DNA of 64,000 nt. Origin: Verrucomicrobiia bacterium (lineage in GTDB: Bacteria; Verrucomicrobiota; Verrucomicrobiia; Limisphaerales; CAIMTB01). Shown in pieces: positions 51,316-61,019 of this stretch. The DNA lies in the NCBI GenBank assembly GCA_019634625.1, contig JAHCBA010000012.1, forward strand, positions 1 through 64,000, in the 5' to 3' direction. The translations under genes and the position numbers were made by a program. The notes beneath the pieces are model-generated. The model made no database searches, was not told the origin of the DNA, and saw only the letters and a list, made by a program, of their open reading frames with translations. The number at the start of each line of letters is the position of its first letter. Position 1 is the stretch's first letter.

Positions 51316-51906
51316 TCAACGCTGCATCCAACGCCGGACGCCCACCACGGCGGCCAGTGCCGGAGCGAACAGCAGGACCATGGGCGAATGATCCGGCACC
51401 GACGCCAGGTAGCCGCGAATCTCGCCTCCAGGAAAGGTGGTCGTGTGGATGTTCACATAGGCCTTCCCGGCGAACATGGCCGCCAGCAACCCCGCCTCGG
51501 CCGTTTCCGGCGTTGACCCATGGTTGCCATAGAACGCCGCGGTGTAGCTGGCCGGATCGGAAAGGTCCCATGTCCCATTGTAGGCCCCTTCGGTGAGGCC
51601 CACAGGAAACCCGGGGAAGGTCACCGGATAGGTGGCCACTCCAACGTTCCCCGTGTTCGGCTCCGCCGTGGGCGCATGGATGTGGGCAACTGTGGTCCCC
51701 GCAACCAGGTCCGCGAAAACGATCGAGACGGTGAGCGTACGGACGTCGCCGTCGTACTTGACCACAGCGCTTCCCGTCCCCGGCGATACCACCCCTTCCG
51801 CCAGGGCGGTCAGGCTGGTTGCAAAGGTGTGACGCGCCCCTTGGGCGGATTGGCCGAGCACGCACAGCGACGCGGCCCCGAGCATGGCGATGAAGGAACG
51901 ATTCAT
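51316..51906 (-). CDS. CHRD-domain protein with VPD-type C-terminal sorting tail
   Basis: 196 residues from ATG 51906 (signal MNRSFIAMLGAASLCVLGQS). The CHRD domain (AVVKYDGDVRTLTVSIVFAD, HIHAPTAEPNTGN, AYVNIHTTTFPGGEIRGYL) is found in secreted and surface proteins. The end SVPDHSPMVLLFAPALAAVV plus an Arg-containing tail has the layout of the VPDSG-CTERM sorting signal of Verrucomicrobiota, with HSP instead of the usual SG. That signal would be cut or sorted by an exosortase, but no exosortase gene is in this window. The 285-bp upstream gap contains only a short GC hairpin. Confidence 0.82.
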   Translation of the reverse strand: MNRSFIAMLGAASLCVLGQSAQGARHTFATSLTALAEGVVSPGTGSAVVKYDGDVRTLTVSIVFADLVAGTTVAHIHAPTAEPNTGNVGVATYPVTFPGFPVGLTEGAYNGTWDLSDPASYTAAFYGNHGSTPETAEAGLLAAMFAGKAYVNIHTTTFPGGEIRGYLASVPDHSPMVLLFAPALAAVVGVRRWMQR

Positions 51907-52191
51907 GGTGACCCGACAGGTAAGCAAATATGGTGCGAGGGGCGATCTCCCGTCCGGTACCGCCCCGATATTGCTGCATTTCCAACAAGAAAGAGTGTCC
52001 CGGGGAGCAATTCCTCCCCGGGGCGCAGTGCTCCAACTGTAAAACTTCCCGACACTCCGGCGTGGCGTCCCGTCCATGGAAGCTCTCTGCAGAGCAGGGA
52101 ACCTTTTGTGTTGGATGAGCTTCTCAATGAGGGAGGACGTTCCTGGCAGGCTGTAAGGGAATACGACACCCTTCGCCATGGACCTGACAGG

Positions 52192-53199
52192 CTAGGTGAG
52201 GACTTCGGCAAGTGCCGCACCCGCGGCGTGCCCGGAGAGAGCGGCGGCTTCCACGCGAGGGCCCCCGAAGGCGTCACCGGCGAATCCCAAGGGCGCAGGT
52301 GCCCTCACGACCACAAACGGTTCCGGATGGACACGGAGCGGGACGCTGTATCGCCAGCGATGCAGGTAAGTCGTGGCGACCGGACTTCCCAGCCAGGGCT
52401 TTGCCGCCGCCAGCATCATCGCGGTGACCTCCGGTTCCGGCGTTTCCCAGTGGTCCCGGCTGAATTCCTGTCCCGCATGAAGGGTCACCACCGGAGTCGA
52501 GGTCGCGGAAACGCCCTTGAGGACGTTGTCCGCCATCCACAGGAGCGGTTCTCCGCTCATCCAGAGACCGCCGGGCTCAGGGATTTGGCTGGGGCTGGTT
52601 AGCGTTGCCAGCAGGGTGAGGCACGGCGCGTAGTCGATCTGAGCCAGATCCGATCCGGCAGGGTCTGGAATGGTCACATGGCCTTCCTGAAGCAAGGCGA
52701 GACTCTGGGGAACGGGCGCTGTCAGCAGCAGGGCCCGGGCAGTGTGGACAGATCCATCTTCCATCGAGACCTTCCAGCCGGACTCGGCAGCTTCGGCGCG
52801 GACGGCCTTTGCCTGGAGCCGGACGTCGAGGCCTTCGGCGAGATGTTTGGCGATGGAAGCCATTCCACCATTCCCCCGGTAGCGGGGCACCCCGTTGTCC
52901 CGAAATGTGCCGTCCGGGGCATGGAATCCGGTGGACCACTGACGGGCCACCCCTGCCTCCACCCAGTCCCGCACCAGCGCCCGGAACTGGGAATCGTGGG
53001 CGGTAAAGAACTGGGCACCAAGATCCGCCGTGTGATCACCGAGGCGGCGCGTTGCCAGGCGTCCGCCAACCCCGCGGGCTTTCTCGATCAGGCGCACCTT
53101 GCGACCCCGGTCGCGGAGCACTCGGGCAGCCACGAGTGCGGAAAGGCCAGCGCCCAGGATCAGCACATCAAGGGAATCACTGTCATTGTGGGTGTTCAT
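52192..53199 (-). CDS. FAD-dependent amine-oxidase-like protein (renalase-like)
   Basis: 335 residues from ATG 53199. The FAD fingerprint VLILGAGLSALVAARVLRDR and the RGVGGRLATRRL continuation, then DLGAQFFTAHDSQFRALVRD, identify the family seen in NAD(P)/FAD oxidases related to renalase. A C-terminal PAPLGFAGDAFGGPRVEAAA closes the FAD site. Cytoplasmic, likely oxidising a small amine or reduced nicotinamide isomer. The substrate is unknown. Confidence 0.87.
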   Translation of the reverse strand: MNTHNDSDSLDVLILGAGLSALVAARVLRDRGRKVRLIEKARGVGGRLATRRLGDHTADLGAQFFTAHDSQFRALVRDWVEAGVARQWSTGFHAPDGTFRDNGVPRYRGNGGMASIAKHLAEGLDVRLQAKAVRAEAAESGWKVSMEDGSVHTARALLLTAPVPQSLALLQEGHVTIPDPAGSDLAQIDYAPCLTLLATLTSPSQIPEPGGLWMSGEPLLWMADNVLKGVSATSTPVVTLHAGQEFSRDHWETPEPEVTAMMLAAAKPWLGSPVATTYLHRWRYSVPLRVHPEPFVVVRAPAPLGFAGDAFGGPRVEAAALSGHAAGAALAEVLT

Positions 53200-53303
53200 G
53201 GTCTGGCGGCATGATGCGAATGGACCGCCTTCCACCCAATGTGATTCTGATCGCCCGCCGTCCGGAGTGCCCACGGGGCAGGGGTAGGACAGTTGGGTCT
53301 TCC

Positions 53304-53525
53304 AAACATAAAGTCAGGCATCTTATTAATGACGCCAAAACAAATGGTCAGGCAGTGTATAATGGTCAGGCAGTGTATTGATGACGCCCGATCCTCCGGG
53401 ATCCACGGGGATCTGTCGCCGGGGATTCCTAAACAAAAAGGCAGGCACAAAGTTGATGACGCCAAGAGAAGGTCAGGCATATAATTGATGACGCCCCACC
53501 CTCCGGGATCCACGGGGATCTGTCC
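53304..53525. repeat. Array of short repeats, AT-rich
   Basis: Several units consisting of an A-rich run, GTCAGGCA (or GGCAGGCA), 6-8 variable bases and TTGATGACGCC occur at about 53304, 53345/53363, 53431 and 53465. Two of them are followed by a longer block starting CCTCCGGGATCCACGGGGAT (53393-53417, 53501-53525). No gene is inside. The block lies in a 411-bp gap between the FAD enzyme and mdh; the rest of the gap shows nothing. Confidence 0.8.
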
Positions 53526-53610
53526 TCGTGTCCTCGTGACGCCGAGGCGCTTGCAGGTCTGTCAGGCCATCAGGTAAGCTGATGCCTCAACCGAACCTGA
53601 CATTAGTTCC

Positions 53611-54597
53611 ATGAAAACTCCCATCCGTGTCGCCGTCACCGGGGCCGCCGGCCAGATCGGCTATTCCCTCCTCTTCCGGATCGCCTCCGGCTCGATGTTT
53701 GGACCCGATCAACCGGTCATCCTGCACCTCATCGAGATCGAACCGGCGCTTCCGGCACTGCAGGGAGTGGTGATGGAACTGGACGATTGCGCCTTTCCGC
53801 TCCTCAAGGGGGTGGTGCCCACGGCCAGTCTGGACGAGGGATTCAAGGGGGTGAACTGGGCGTTGCTGGTGGGGTCGGTTCCCCGGAAACAGGGGATGGA
53901 GCGCAAGGACCTGCTGGGCATCAACGGGAAGATCTTCATCGGCCAGGGACAGGCCATTCAGCGGAGCGCAGCCACGGACGTCCGGATCCTCGTGGTGGGC
54001 AACCCGTGCAATACGAACTGCCTGATTGCCATGAACAACGCCCGGGCCATCCCTGCGGACCGGTGGCTGGCCATGACCCGTCTGGACGAGAACCGTGCCA
54101 AAACACAGTTGGCGAAGAAGGCCAGCGTGGACGTCACCGCCGTCTCGCAACTGGCCATCTGGGGCAATCACAGCGCGACGATGTACCCGGACTTCTTCAA
54201 TGCACGAATCCACGGCAGGCCGGTGCCCGAGGTCATCGGGCACCATGAGTGGCTGCATGGCGAGTTTATCACCACGGTGCAGCAGCGCGGCGCCGCGATC
54301 ATCAAGGCCCGGGGCGCCTCCTCCGCCGCCAGTGCGGCCAATGCGGTCGTCGATACCGTGCGCTCCGTGGTCCAGCCCACCGCCTCCGGTGACTGGACCA
54401 GCATCGCGGTTTGCTCGGACGGCAGCTACGGACTGGAGAAGGGCCTCATCTGTTCGTTCCCCATCCGCAGCGACGGGCGACGGTTGGAGATTGTGCAGGG
54501 CGTCCCGCTGAATGAGTTCTCCCAAGCCCGCATTGCGGCCACCGTGAACGAGCTGAAGGAGGAACGGGAGATGGTCCGGGAATTGATACCGGCCTGA
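53611..54597 (+). CDS. mdh: Malate dehydrogenase
   Basis: 328 residues of the group similar to cytosolic eukaryotic and some bacterial enzymes. NAD loop [66 protein letters not shown] with the catalytic Asp159, and His187 in [13 protein letters not shown]. It oxidises malate to oxaloacetate in the TCA cycle. Alone on the plus strand, convergent with a CotH gene. A short GAGGCC/GGCCTC hairpin lies at 54621-54638. Confidence 0.96.
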   Translation: MKTPIRVAVTGAAGQIGYSLLFRIASGSMFGPDQPVILHLIEIEPALPALQGVVMELDDCAFPLLKGVVPTASLDEGFKGVNWALLVGSVPRKQGMERKDLLGINGKIFIGQGQAIQRSAATDVRILVVGNPCNTNCLIAMNNARAIPADRWLAMTRLDENRAKTQLAKKASVDVTAVSQLAIWGNHSATMYPDFFNARIHGRPVPEVIGHHEWLHGEFITTVQQRGAAIIKARGASSAASAANAVVDTVRSVVQPTASGDWTSIAVCSDGSYGLEKGLICSFPIRSDGRRLEIVQGVPLNEFSQARIAATVNELKEEREMVRELIPA

Positions 54598-54639
54598 AGG
54601 ACTTCAAGGACTTCCCGCCAGGGGAGGCCGCTCGGGGCC

Positions 54640-56955
54640 TCAGCGATTCGGCTGGCCGGGCGTTGGCCTCATGAACTCCCAACGTCCGGCTTCCCGCGCC
54701 GACCGCCCGTACGCGACGTCCCTCCGCTGCGGACCAAAGGCCACGAAGTCCATCACCGCGTTGCCTCGGTCGTCGCGATCGACCAGCAGTATCTGCTCAC
54801 CGTCCGCGGACAGCTTGAAATTGGCGTGCAGGCCGGGTTGATCCCCGCCGTCCTCATCGGCCCAGACCAGGAGGAAGCCCCCGGGCGCAAGGGTCGTTCC
54901 ATCGGGTATCCGCCACTTGCGCGGGCGTTCGGGATTGTCGCTGAGGAACCAGCCGGACAGGTCCACAGGTGCGTCCGTCCGGTTCCAAAGCTCGATCCAG
55001 TCGTCGAAATGACCCTGGGGGTCGGCCAGGGTCGTCCCGTTCGACGCCATCAGTTCGTTAATCAAAACTGGGCTGCCCCCGGCCACAGGGGGCGCGAAGG
55101 TGATCTCGAAGGTCTCCTGCTCCGCCCGGGCCGGCGCGAAGGAGGCGGCATGGGCGGCATTTCCTGAGCGGGCCTCCACATAGTAGCGAATGCGGGTGCT
55201 CACCGGCGCCGGCGGCAGCTCCACCTCGAAGTCCAGCGTTTCCCCGCCGCTTTCCCCCGAACTGCCGGGCCCGCCTGCGACCATGGCAACCGGTGTGAAC
55301 GGGCCGGTGTCACCCTCGCGGCGGTGCAGCCACACCGAGTCGATGCCCTCCCCTCCGTACGGTCGAATCGTGGCCACAATGCGTGCAGCCCGGGAGGAGT
55401 CCGCCAGGGAGGGGCCCATCACCGACACGATGGACGGTGGAATCGGGCGGATTTCCACGTGGTTGGCAAGGTAGGCATGACGCAGGCGGACGTGATTGGT
55501 CAACGCGGTCAACGCGGTGCGGAACGCCGCCATCGTGAAGCCACGCCGCGTATCCCCCTCGAGGGCGTCCTCGATCAGGGCCCTCTGGCGGTCCATCAGG
55601 GGGACGACGGTCTCCACCCGGAACGACTCGTCCAGCACCGTGCGGAGGTGGGCCAGGTAGCGTTGACGGAGTTCCGGGATGGCGAGAAGGCGGCTGATCA
55701 CCGGGCGATTCGCATTGCCCACGCCTTGCAGGGGGTTGAGTTGGGCGCGGGCTGTTCCGAACGCCTCATTGCCATCGTGCTGGAGTGGATGGAGTCGCCC
55801 GCTCTCCGGCTCGAAGTAGATCCCGTAGTCAGCCCCCTTGTTCCAGTAACTGTCGTCGTCCGTGTACACATTCTCGACCGCCAGGAACCACAACCAGCGA
55901 TCGACCGCCAGGACCTCCTCCACCCGGTCGCGGAAGGCCTCGGCCGGGGCGTTGTTCAGAACGTCGGCGGCATGAATCAGGTTGGCCCAGGCGTTGGAGG
56001 TGCCGTCCTTCTTCAACTCGTAAAGCGCCTGATAGCGGGCCGGGTCGTCGCCCAGGTACATCAGGGCCCGTTGGCCGCTGGCAAATCCCCCTCCTCCCCC
56101 GCCCCCCGGTCCTCCTCCTCCACCCCCTCCGCCGCCCCCGCTGGGCGCCTTCCAGCGGTCCCCGCGGTTGCTGGCGAAGTATTCGCGGATCAGTTCGCCG
56201 TCCGTCTGTTGGGCCAGCACATAGACACCCCAATATTCGTCGTTGATATACAGTTGTGCGAAACCCGCCCGAGGCCCCACGGCGTATTGCCGGAGCGCGT
56301 TGAAATAGAGGGGCTCGCGCATCAGCGTCGAATCGCTGAAGGCGTTGTTGAGGTTCAGGGTCCGGTAGCCCTCCAATGCCCGGTCCGGATCGGAGTAGTC
56401 GATCTCGATGTTCAAGGACTTCTTGGCGCCGCTGAGAAAATAGGAGGTGTTGCCCTTGTACCGGACCCCCACGCCGGCGTACTGCACGCCTTCGAACTCG
56501 AGATCTGCCGCCAGGTTGATCGCCGTGGCGTAGTTGGCCGTCAGGCGGGAACGCCAGTCGGCCTGGGCGAACCGCAGGTGGAACGTCCGGAGTACCGCCG
56601 CGTCGTACAACCCTTCGGTCGCCACCCCCCGCAGGAACCCGGCCCCCGCCCCTGGGTTGACGACGATCGGTGCCGTCCAGGCCACTTCGCCAGACCCGGT
56701 TCGGACGGTCCCCATGGACGGCACATCCACCCAGCGTACAAGGTCCTCCGACCTCTGAAACCGCCACTCCGTGCGGGCATCGTCCGCCATCCCGACCCGG
56801 AATTTCTGCTCACCGACCTCCCAGCGCAGCCCGGGCCCGGCCAGGGTCGCCGATTGCGCCGTGCCCAGCATCAAGACGACCAGGGCCACGGCCGGTGCAG
56901 CTTTCGACCAAGGGGCCCAATCCTGGCAGGCGCCGCGGTGACGAAGGCGTGGCAT
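54640..56955 (-). CDS. Secreted CotH-kinase-family protein with lamin-tail domain
   Basis: 771 residues from ATG 56955, which follows the preceding CotH gene by 34 bp. Signal peptide KAAPAVALVVLMLGTAQSAT. CotH fold: VGVRYKGNTSYFLSGAKKSL, RTLNLNNAFSDSTLMREPL, QLYINDEYWGVYVLAQQTDG, LHPLQHDGNEAFGTARAQLN (metal-binding Asp/Asn). A run of about 18 glycines with one Pro is inserted after RWKAPS. From about 650 a lamin-tail domain (INELMASNGTTLADPQGHFD) is present. CotH kinases phosphorylate spore-coat or other surface proteins; the target here is unknown. Confidence 0.85.
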   Translation of the reverse strand: MPRLRHRGACQDWAPWSKAAPAVALVVLMLGTAQSATLAGPGLRWEVGEQKFRVGMADDARTEWRFQRSEDLVRWVDVPSMGTVRTGSGEVAWTAPIVVNPGAGAGFLRGVATEGLYDAAVLRTFHLRFAQADWRSRLTANYATAINLAADLEFEGVQYAGVGVRYKGNTSYFLSGAKKSLNIEIDYSDPDRALEGYRTLNLNNAFSDSTLMREPLYFNALRQYAVGPRAGFAQLYINDEYWGVYVLAQQTDGELIREYFASNRGDRWKAPSGGGGGGGGGGPGGGGGGGFASGQRALMYLGDDPARYQALYELKKDGTSNAWANLIHAADVLNNAPAEAFRDRVEEVLAVDRWLWFLAVENVYTDDDSYWNKGADYGIYFEPESGRLHPLQHDGNEAFGTARAQLNPLQGVGNANRPVISRLLAIPELRQRYLAHLRTVLDESFRVETVVPLMDRQRALIEDALEGDTRRGFTMAAFRTALTALTNHVRLRHAYLANHVEIRPIPPSIVSVMGPSLADSSRAARIVATIRPYGGEGIDSVWLHRREGDTGPFTPVAMVAGGPGSSGESGGETLDFEVELPPAPVSTRIRYYVEARSGNAAHAASFAPARAEQETFEITFAPPVAGGSPVLINELMASNGTTLADPQGHFDDWIELWNRTDAPVDLSGWFLSDNPERPRKWRIPDGTTLAPGGFLLVWADEDGGDQPGLHANFKLSADGEQILLVDRDDRGNAVMDFVAFGPQRRDVAYGRSAREAGRWEFMRPTPGQPNR

Positions 56956-56989
56956 GGACGAAAAGGGGAAGGGGGTGTGGACGCACGGA

Positions 56990-58690
56990 TCAGGATTTGT
57001 CCGGTCGCCGGAGGGCCGGCAGCGGGGCCGTCTGCACTTTGGGGTGGGACAGCAGGTAGGCCCGGCGCCGATCGGCAAACGTCTTGAGGCTCATTGCACG
57101 CTGTGGCCCGCGAAATCCGCCTCCGCCGTCGCCACCGGCTTCATCATCCGTCAGTCCCCCGATGAACCGCTCGTAACTGTCGAGCTTGCGGGTGTCGATC
57201 CGCACATCCTCGGCGATCCGCCCCTGCAACTCCGAGGCGAGCGGACCCAACCGGTCCCAGTCCAGCCAGTGCTGGGCCATGTCCCGCACGTAACCCAGAT
57301 AACGGGCTTGCAGGGCCGGCACGGCCAGCAGGCGGCTTCGCAGCGGTTTGCCGGGATCGTCGAGGCCGACCAGCGGATCGAGTTCGATGCCACCCCCCCC
57401 TGCGCCCCCGCCGCCGAAACCCGGCCCGCGCGGTCCCATTCCGGGTCCCCCGCCGCCGGCGCGGAAGGTCTCATTGACGTCATGGGGGATCAGGTGGAAC
57501 CGGCCGCGCGTGTCCTGACACAGGTTGTAGTCACTCGCCCGCACCCAATAACCGTCGGCGTTGATCAGGACGTTTTCGAGGGCGAGAAACCGGAGCGTGC
57601 CGTCGATGTCGAGCAACGGTTCCAGCGCCGCTTCGAGCCGGTCCAGGGGCGTCTGGTTGAGCACCCGGCAGAGGCGGATGAGGGCCGTCCACGACTTCTC
57701 GTCGTTCCTGCTCTTGATCTCATAGAGCGCCCGGTAGGGAGAGGGATCCTCACCCAGATAGGTCAGGCCTGCGTTGCCACGGGGACTGCCGGGAACTTTC
57801 CATCGCGCCACCTGCGTCGAGTCGAACCAGTCCCGGGTGAAGTCCGTGTTGAATTGCTGGGCATTGATGTAAACGCCCCAGTTCTCCCCGTTGATGACCA
57901 CACGCACAAAGTTGGCCCTGGGGGCGGGCAGGTACTCACGGGAGATGTGCAGGGCGAGCACCGTCCGGAGAAACGTGGGATCTGTGTGCGAGTTCAGGAG
58001 GTTCAAAGTCCGATACCCTCCTAACCGTTGGTCCTTGCGCCACTCGTTGAGAGCCAGATTCAGGGAGCGCTTCACGCCTTCCCCCACCGTAAAATACGAC
58101 GATGCCCCGCGAAAATGGACCCCCACCTCATCGAGCACCTGGCCGTCCACCGTGAGCCGTGCCGGGACTTCCACATCGGTATTGTAGAAGTCCGAGAGTT
58201 CCCGCTCCCAATCCGCACTCTCAAAGTCCAGAAACAGGGTTCGTACCGTGTCCGGATCGTACAGTGGGGCATCACCTGCCGGCGCCACATCGGACGGAGC
58301 CAGCCGGATGCCGGGACTTGGAGCTGCGGCATCCCCGGCCGGTCCGCCGAACCTGGGGCCCCGGGGCCCACCCCGGCCCGGACGGGTGTCCGCCGCCAGG
58401 AATTCCCGCGCCGCGGCCCTTTCCCCGGCATCGAGGCGCTTGTCTCCATTCCTATCGAACTGGGACAAAACCTTCCGCTCCGCGCTATTCGGTCCGCCAA
58501 ATCCGGGGCCACCAAATCCCGGGCCGCCCCCGGGTCCCCCAGGGATCCTTCCCCCCTGCCCGAACGACGGTGCCCCATCGAATCCGTCTCCCGGACCGGG
58601 GCGCTGGGCCGGAGGAGGGGTCTGGGCGCAGAGGTGCACGGTGACCAGTGCGGTTGCAGCCGAGAGTCCGAGGGCGTGGAAGCGTTTCAT
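56990..58690 (-). CDS. Secreted CotH-kinase-family protein with EF-hand-like region
   Basis: 566 residues from ATG 58690 (signal MKRFHALGLSAATALVTVHL). The region after the signal is Gly/Pro-rich, then an EF-hand-like Ca site QFDRNGDKRLDAGE, then the CotH fold: GVHFRGASSYFTVGEGVKRS, RTLNLLNSHTDPTFLRTVLA, VVINGENWGVYINAQQFNTD, HLIPHDVNETFRAGGGGPGM with a glycine-rich insert at the metal site. It is the upstream partner of the CotH gene starting at 56955. The two likely act together outside the cell. Confidence 0.85.
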   Translation of the reverse strand: MKRFHALGLSAATALVTVHLCAQTPPPAQRPGPGDGFDGAPSFGQGGRIPGGPGGGPGFGGPGFGGPNSAERKVLSQFDRNGDKRLDAGERAAAREFLAADTRPGRGGPRGPRFGGPAGDAAAPSPGIRLAPSDVAPAGDAPLYDPDTVRTLFLDFESADWERELSDFYNTDVEVPARLTVDGQVLDEVGVHFRGASSYFTVGEGVKRSLNLALNEWRKDQRLGGYRTLNLLNSHTDPTFLRTVLALHISREYLPAPRANFVRVVINGENWGVYINAQQFNTDFTRDWFDSTQVARWKVPGSPRGNAGLTYLGEDPSPYRALYEIKSRNDEKSWTALIRLCRVLNQTPLDRLEAALEPLLDIDGTLRFLALENVLINADGYWVRASDYNLCQDTRGRFHLIPHDVNETFRAGGGGPGMGPRGPGFGGGGAGGGGIELDPLVGLDDPGKPLRSRLLAVPALQARYLGYVRDMAQHWLDWDRLGPLASELQGRIAEDVRIDTRKLDSYERFIGGLTDDEAGGDGGGGFRGPQRAMSLKTFADRRRAYLLSHPKVQTAPLPALRRPDKS

Positions 58691-58936
58691 GGAGTGCCTT
58701 GCGTGGATCACGGGCGCCCGCGAAAGAGTTCGATCCCAGGGGCCATTCCAAAATAGCGCCCTTCGGGAGGTTCCCCGGTTCCGGGTCTTCTGTCGCAGGC
58801 TGCCAACCCGTGCGTCGCCACACCCGCTTCCATACCGCCTCTGCCCGGTACAGGGCTTCCGCTCGATGACGGATGGACGGTCTGACGGGACGGATCCCGG
58901 AGTGGCGGGGACGACGCCGGGACGACGGAGGCACTG

Positions 58937-59491
58937 TCACCGGATGGGGAAGACCGTCAGGCCGAGGATCACCAACAGCAGCGCCAGCCCCAGTTGCCCG
59001 AAGGCCGCACGCCGGATCCTTCCGTCCGTCGCGCTGAGCCATTCCAGCAGATCCCGCATCCGCCATGGCGAAATCGTGAACCAGATCCCCGCCACGATCC
59101 AGGCGTAGGCCAGACCTGCGATCACCCAGCGCCATTCCGAGGGATGCCATCGCGCCGTGTCCACCAGCAGCTTGGCCAGCAGCAGCAACACAAGGGCGAG
59201 CCCCCGGGCCGCCAGGAGATCTGACACATAGACACAGGTCAGCACCCCGATCGCCGCGAACCCCAACAGCAGGTAAGGCTTGTAGGCCGAAAAATCCGCC
59301 AGGGTCTCGTTTCTCACATTCCACAGGAACCACGCAGTGGCCAGGGCCATCAGCAGGTACCCGATCGGCTTCGAGCGGGGAAACAGCCCCGACCAGCGTC
59401 TCCAGCCCTCCGGGTCGCGCAGTTGCCATACCGGCGCAACCGCCATTCCAAGGCCCAGAAGCACAGACAAACCCGCCAATGAGAGTGACAT
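58937..59491 (-). CDS. Hypothetical integral membrane protein
   Basis: 184 residues with about five or six hydrophobic segments (LSLAGLSVLLGLGMAVAPVW, GYLLMALATAWFLWNV, YLLLGFAAIGVLTCVYVSDL, ALVLLLLAKLLV, LALLLVILGLTVFPI). No motif for catalysis is visible, and I do not recognise a family. It starts 15 bp after miaB, so it may be cotranscribed, but this spacing does not imply function. The gap to the CotH gene (58691-58936, 246 bp) holds nothing recognisable. Confidence 0.75.
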   Translation of the reverse strand: MSLSLAGLSVLLGLGMAVAPVWQLRDPEGWRRWSGLFPRSKPIGYLLMALATAWFLWNVRNETLADFSAYKPYLLLGFAAIGVLTCVYVSDLLAARGLALVLLLLAKLLVDTARWHPSEWRWVIAGLAYAWIVAGIWFTISPWRMRDLLEWLSATDGRIRRAAFGQLGLALLLVILGLTVFPIR

Positions 59492-59506
59492 AGTGAAACT
59501 TGGATT

Positions 59507-60871
59507 TCAGTCCCCGTCGAGACCCGCCAGGACAGGCTCCGCGTACAGAGTGAACGACCCGACACGGGTCACACGCACGTCGAGCAGTTGGCCCACGTGC
59601 CTCGCAGATCCCTCCAGCACGACAATCTTGTTGCACCCGGTCCGACCTTCGAGGCGGGCGGTGTTACGGTGGCTCGGACCCTCGACCAGCACTTCCACCG
59701 TCCCCCCTAGCAATGCCTCGTAGCGGCGGGCGCCAATGGCGTTCACCAGCTCCAGGAGTCTCCGGTGACGTTCCTCGATCACCGCCTCCGGAACCGGATT
59801 CGGCAGACTCGTTGCAGGCGTGTCCCGCCGCGGCGAGTACTTGAAGAGGTACGCCTGGTCGAACATCGCCTCACGAACCGCGTCCAGCGTCGCTTCGAAA
59901 TCGTCCTCCGTCTCCCCGGGAAATCCCACGATGATGTCCGTGCTGATCCCTATGCCGGGTCGCACTTCCCGCAGCCGTGACACGATCTCCAGAAACCGCG
60001 CCCGGGTGTAACCCCGGTGCATCGCCTTCAGGATGCCGTCGCTCCCGCTCTGCAAGGGCAGATGGGCGTGGGAACAGAGCTTCGGCAGACGCCCGTAAGC
60101 CTCGATCAGATCCCTGCCATACCCCTTCGGATGAGGCGACGTGAATCGAATCCGGCGAATCCCCCGGATCGAGTGGACCGCCTCCAGCAACTGAACAAAA
60201 GGGCTGTGCCCGCCCCTTACCGGAATCATCCGCCGCCCATAGCTGGTGACGATCTGACCCAGAAGCGTCACCTCCTGCACGCCCAGCCCGGCCAGTCGCT
60301 CGCACTCGGCCGTGATCTCGCCAATCGGACGGCTCCGCTCCCTGCCCCGGGTGAAAGGCACGATGCAGAAGGTGCAGTGTTGGTTGCATCCCTGCATGAT
60401 GCTGACAAACGCCTTGACTCCGCTCGGACCCTCCCCGGCAAAACGCAGATGCTCGCGAATCTGGCCTTCGCTGCCCGGCTCCTCTCCGGTGTCCACCACG
60501 CGCTCGACCCGGCCAGAGCGCAGGGCGTCCAGGTGGTCGGCTGCGTGATGCAGCTTCTGGGTCCCGAGCACGAGGCGTACCTCCCGGCCCTGTTCCGTCA
60601 GGGAGGCACCGCGGCTCTGCGCCATGCATCCTAGATACCCTAGGATCGTCTCCGGACGATGCCGCCGCGCTGCCCCAACCAGAGCCTGCATCTTTCCAAG
60701 AGCCTTTTGCTCGGCCAGATCACGAACGCTGCAGGTGTTCAACAACACCACATCCGCCTCGCTCTCGGAGCCGGCCAGCTCATACCCCCGGGCCGCGAGT
60801 TGCGCGAGGACCGCCTCGCTGTCGCGCTCGTTCATCTGGCAACCGTAGGTCTTGATGAAAACTCTCGGCAT
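59507..60871 (-). CDS. miaB: tRNA (N6-isopentenyl adenosine(37)-C2)-methylthiotransferase
   Basis: 454 residues, full length. N-terminal cluster cysteines Cys11, Cys47, Cys82 (YGCQMNERDSE, NTCSVRDLAEQKALGK, YLGCMAQ), radical SAM motif GCNQHCTFCIVPF (Cys162, Cys166, Cys169), and a C-terminal TRAM domain (EVLVEGPSHRNTARLEGRTG). It adds the methylthio group to i6A37 of tRNAs using two iron-sulfur clusters and SAM. It diverges from the YlbF gene. Confidence 0.96.
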   Translation of the reverse strand: MPRVFIKTYGCQMNERDSEAVLAQLAARGYELAGSESEADVVLLNTCSVRDLAEQKALGKMQALVGAARRHRPETILGYLGCMAQSRGASLTEQGREVRLVLGTQKLHHAADHLDALRSGRVERVVDTGEEPGSEGQIREHLRFAGEGPSGVKAFVSIMQGCNQHCTFCIVPFTRGRERSRPIGEITAECERLAGLGVQEVTLLGQIVTSYGRRMIPVRGGHSPFVQLLEAVHSIRGIRRIRFTSPHPKGYGRDLIEAYGRLPKLCSHAHLPLQSGSDGILKAMHRGYTRARFLEIVSRLREVRPGIGISTDIIVGFPGETEDDFEATLDAVREAMFDQAYLFKYSPRRDTPATSLPNPVPEAVIEERHRRLLELVNAIGARRYEALLGGTVEVLVEGPSHRNTARLEGRTGCNKIVVLEGSARHVGQLLDVRVTRVGSFTLYAEPVLAGLDGD

Positions 60872-61019
60872 GGCTGCTCTGGTCCCGGCACGCTACGGGA
60901 CCCGGGGTCTCGCTGCCAAGGGCAAGCCCGTATCCAGGGGGCAGCCGACGGCGGTTGCAGCGTTCCAGCGGCTATGCTCGAATCCGCCCTCCAACCAGTC
61001 CAAAGACATCGGAAAACCC

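Noticed and set aside
51907-52191. Riboswitch upstream of the CHRD gene
   Set aside because: Only a short GC hairpin is visible; no conserved riboswitch core such as a c-di-GMP or cobalamin motif could be recognised.
53304-53525. CRISPR array
   Set aside because: Units differ in length and sequence, there are no unique spacers of constant size and no cas genes are nearby.
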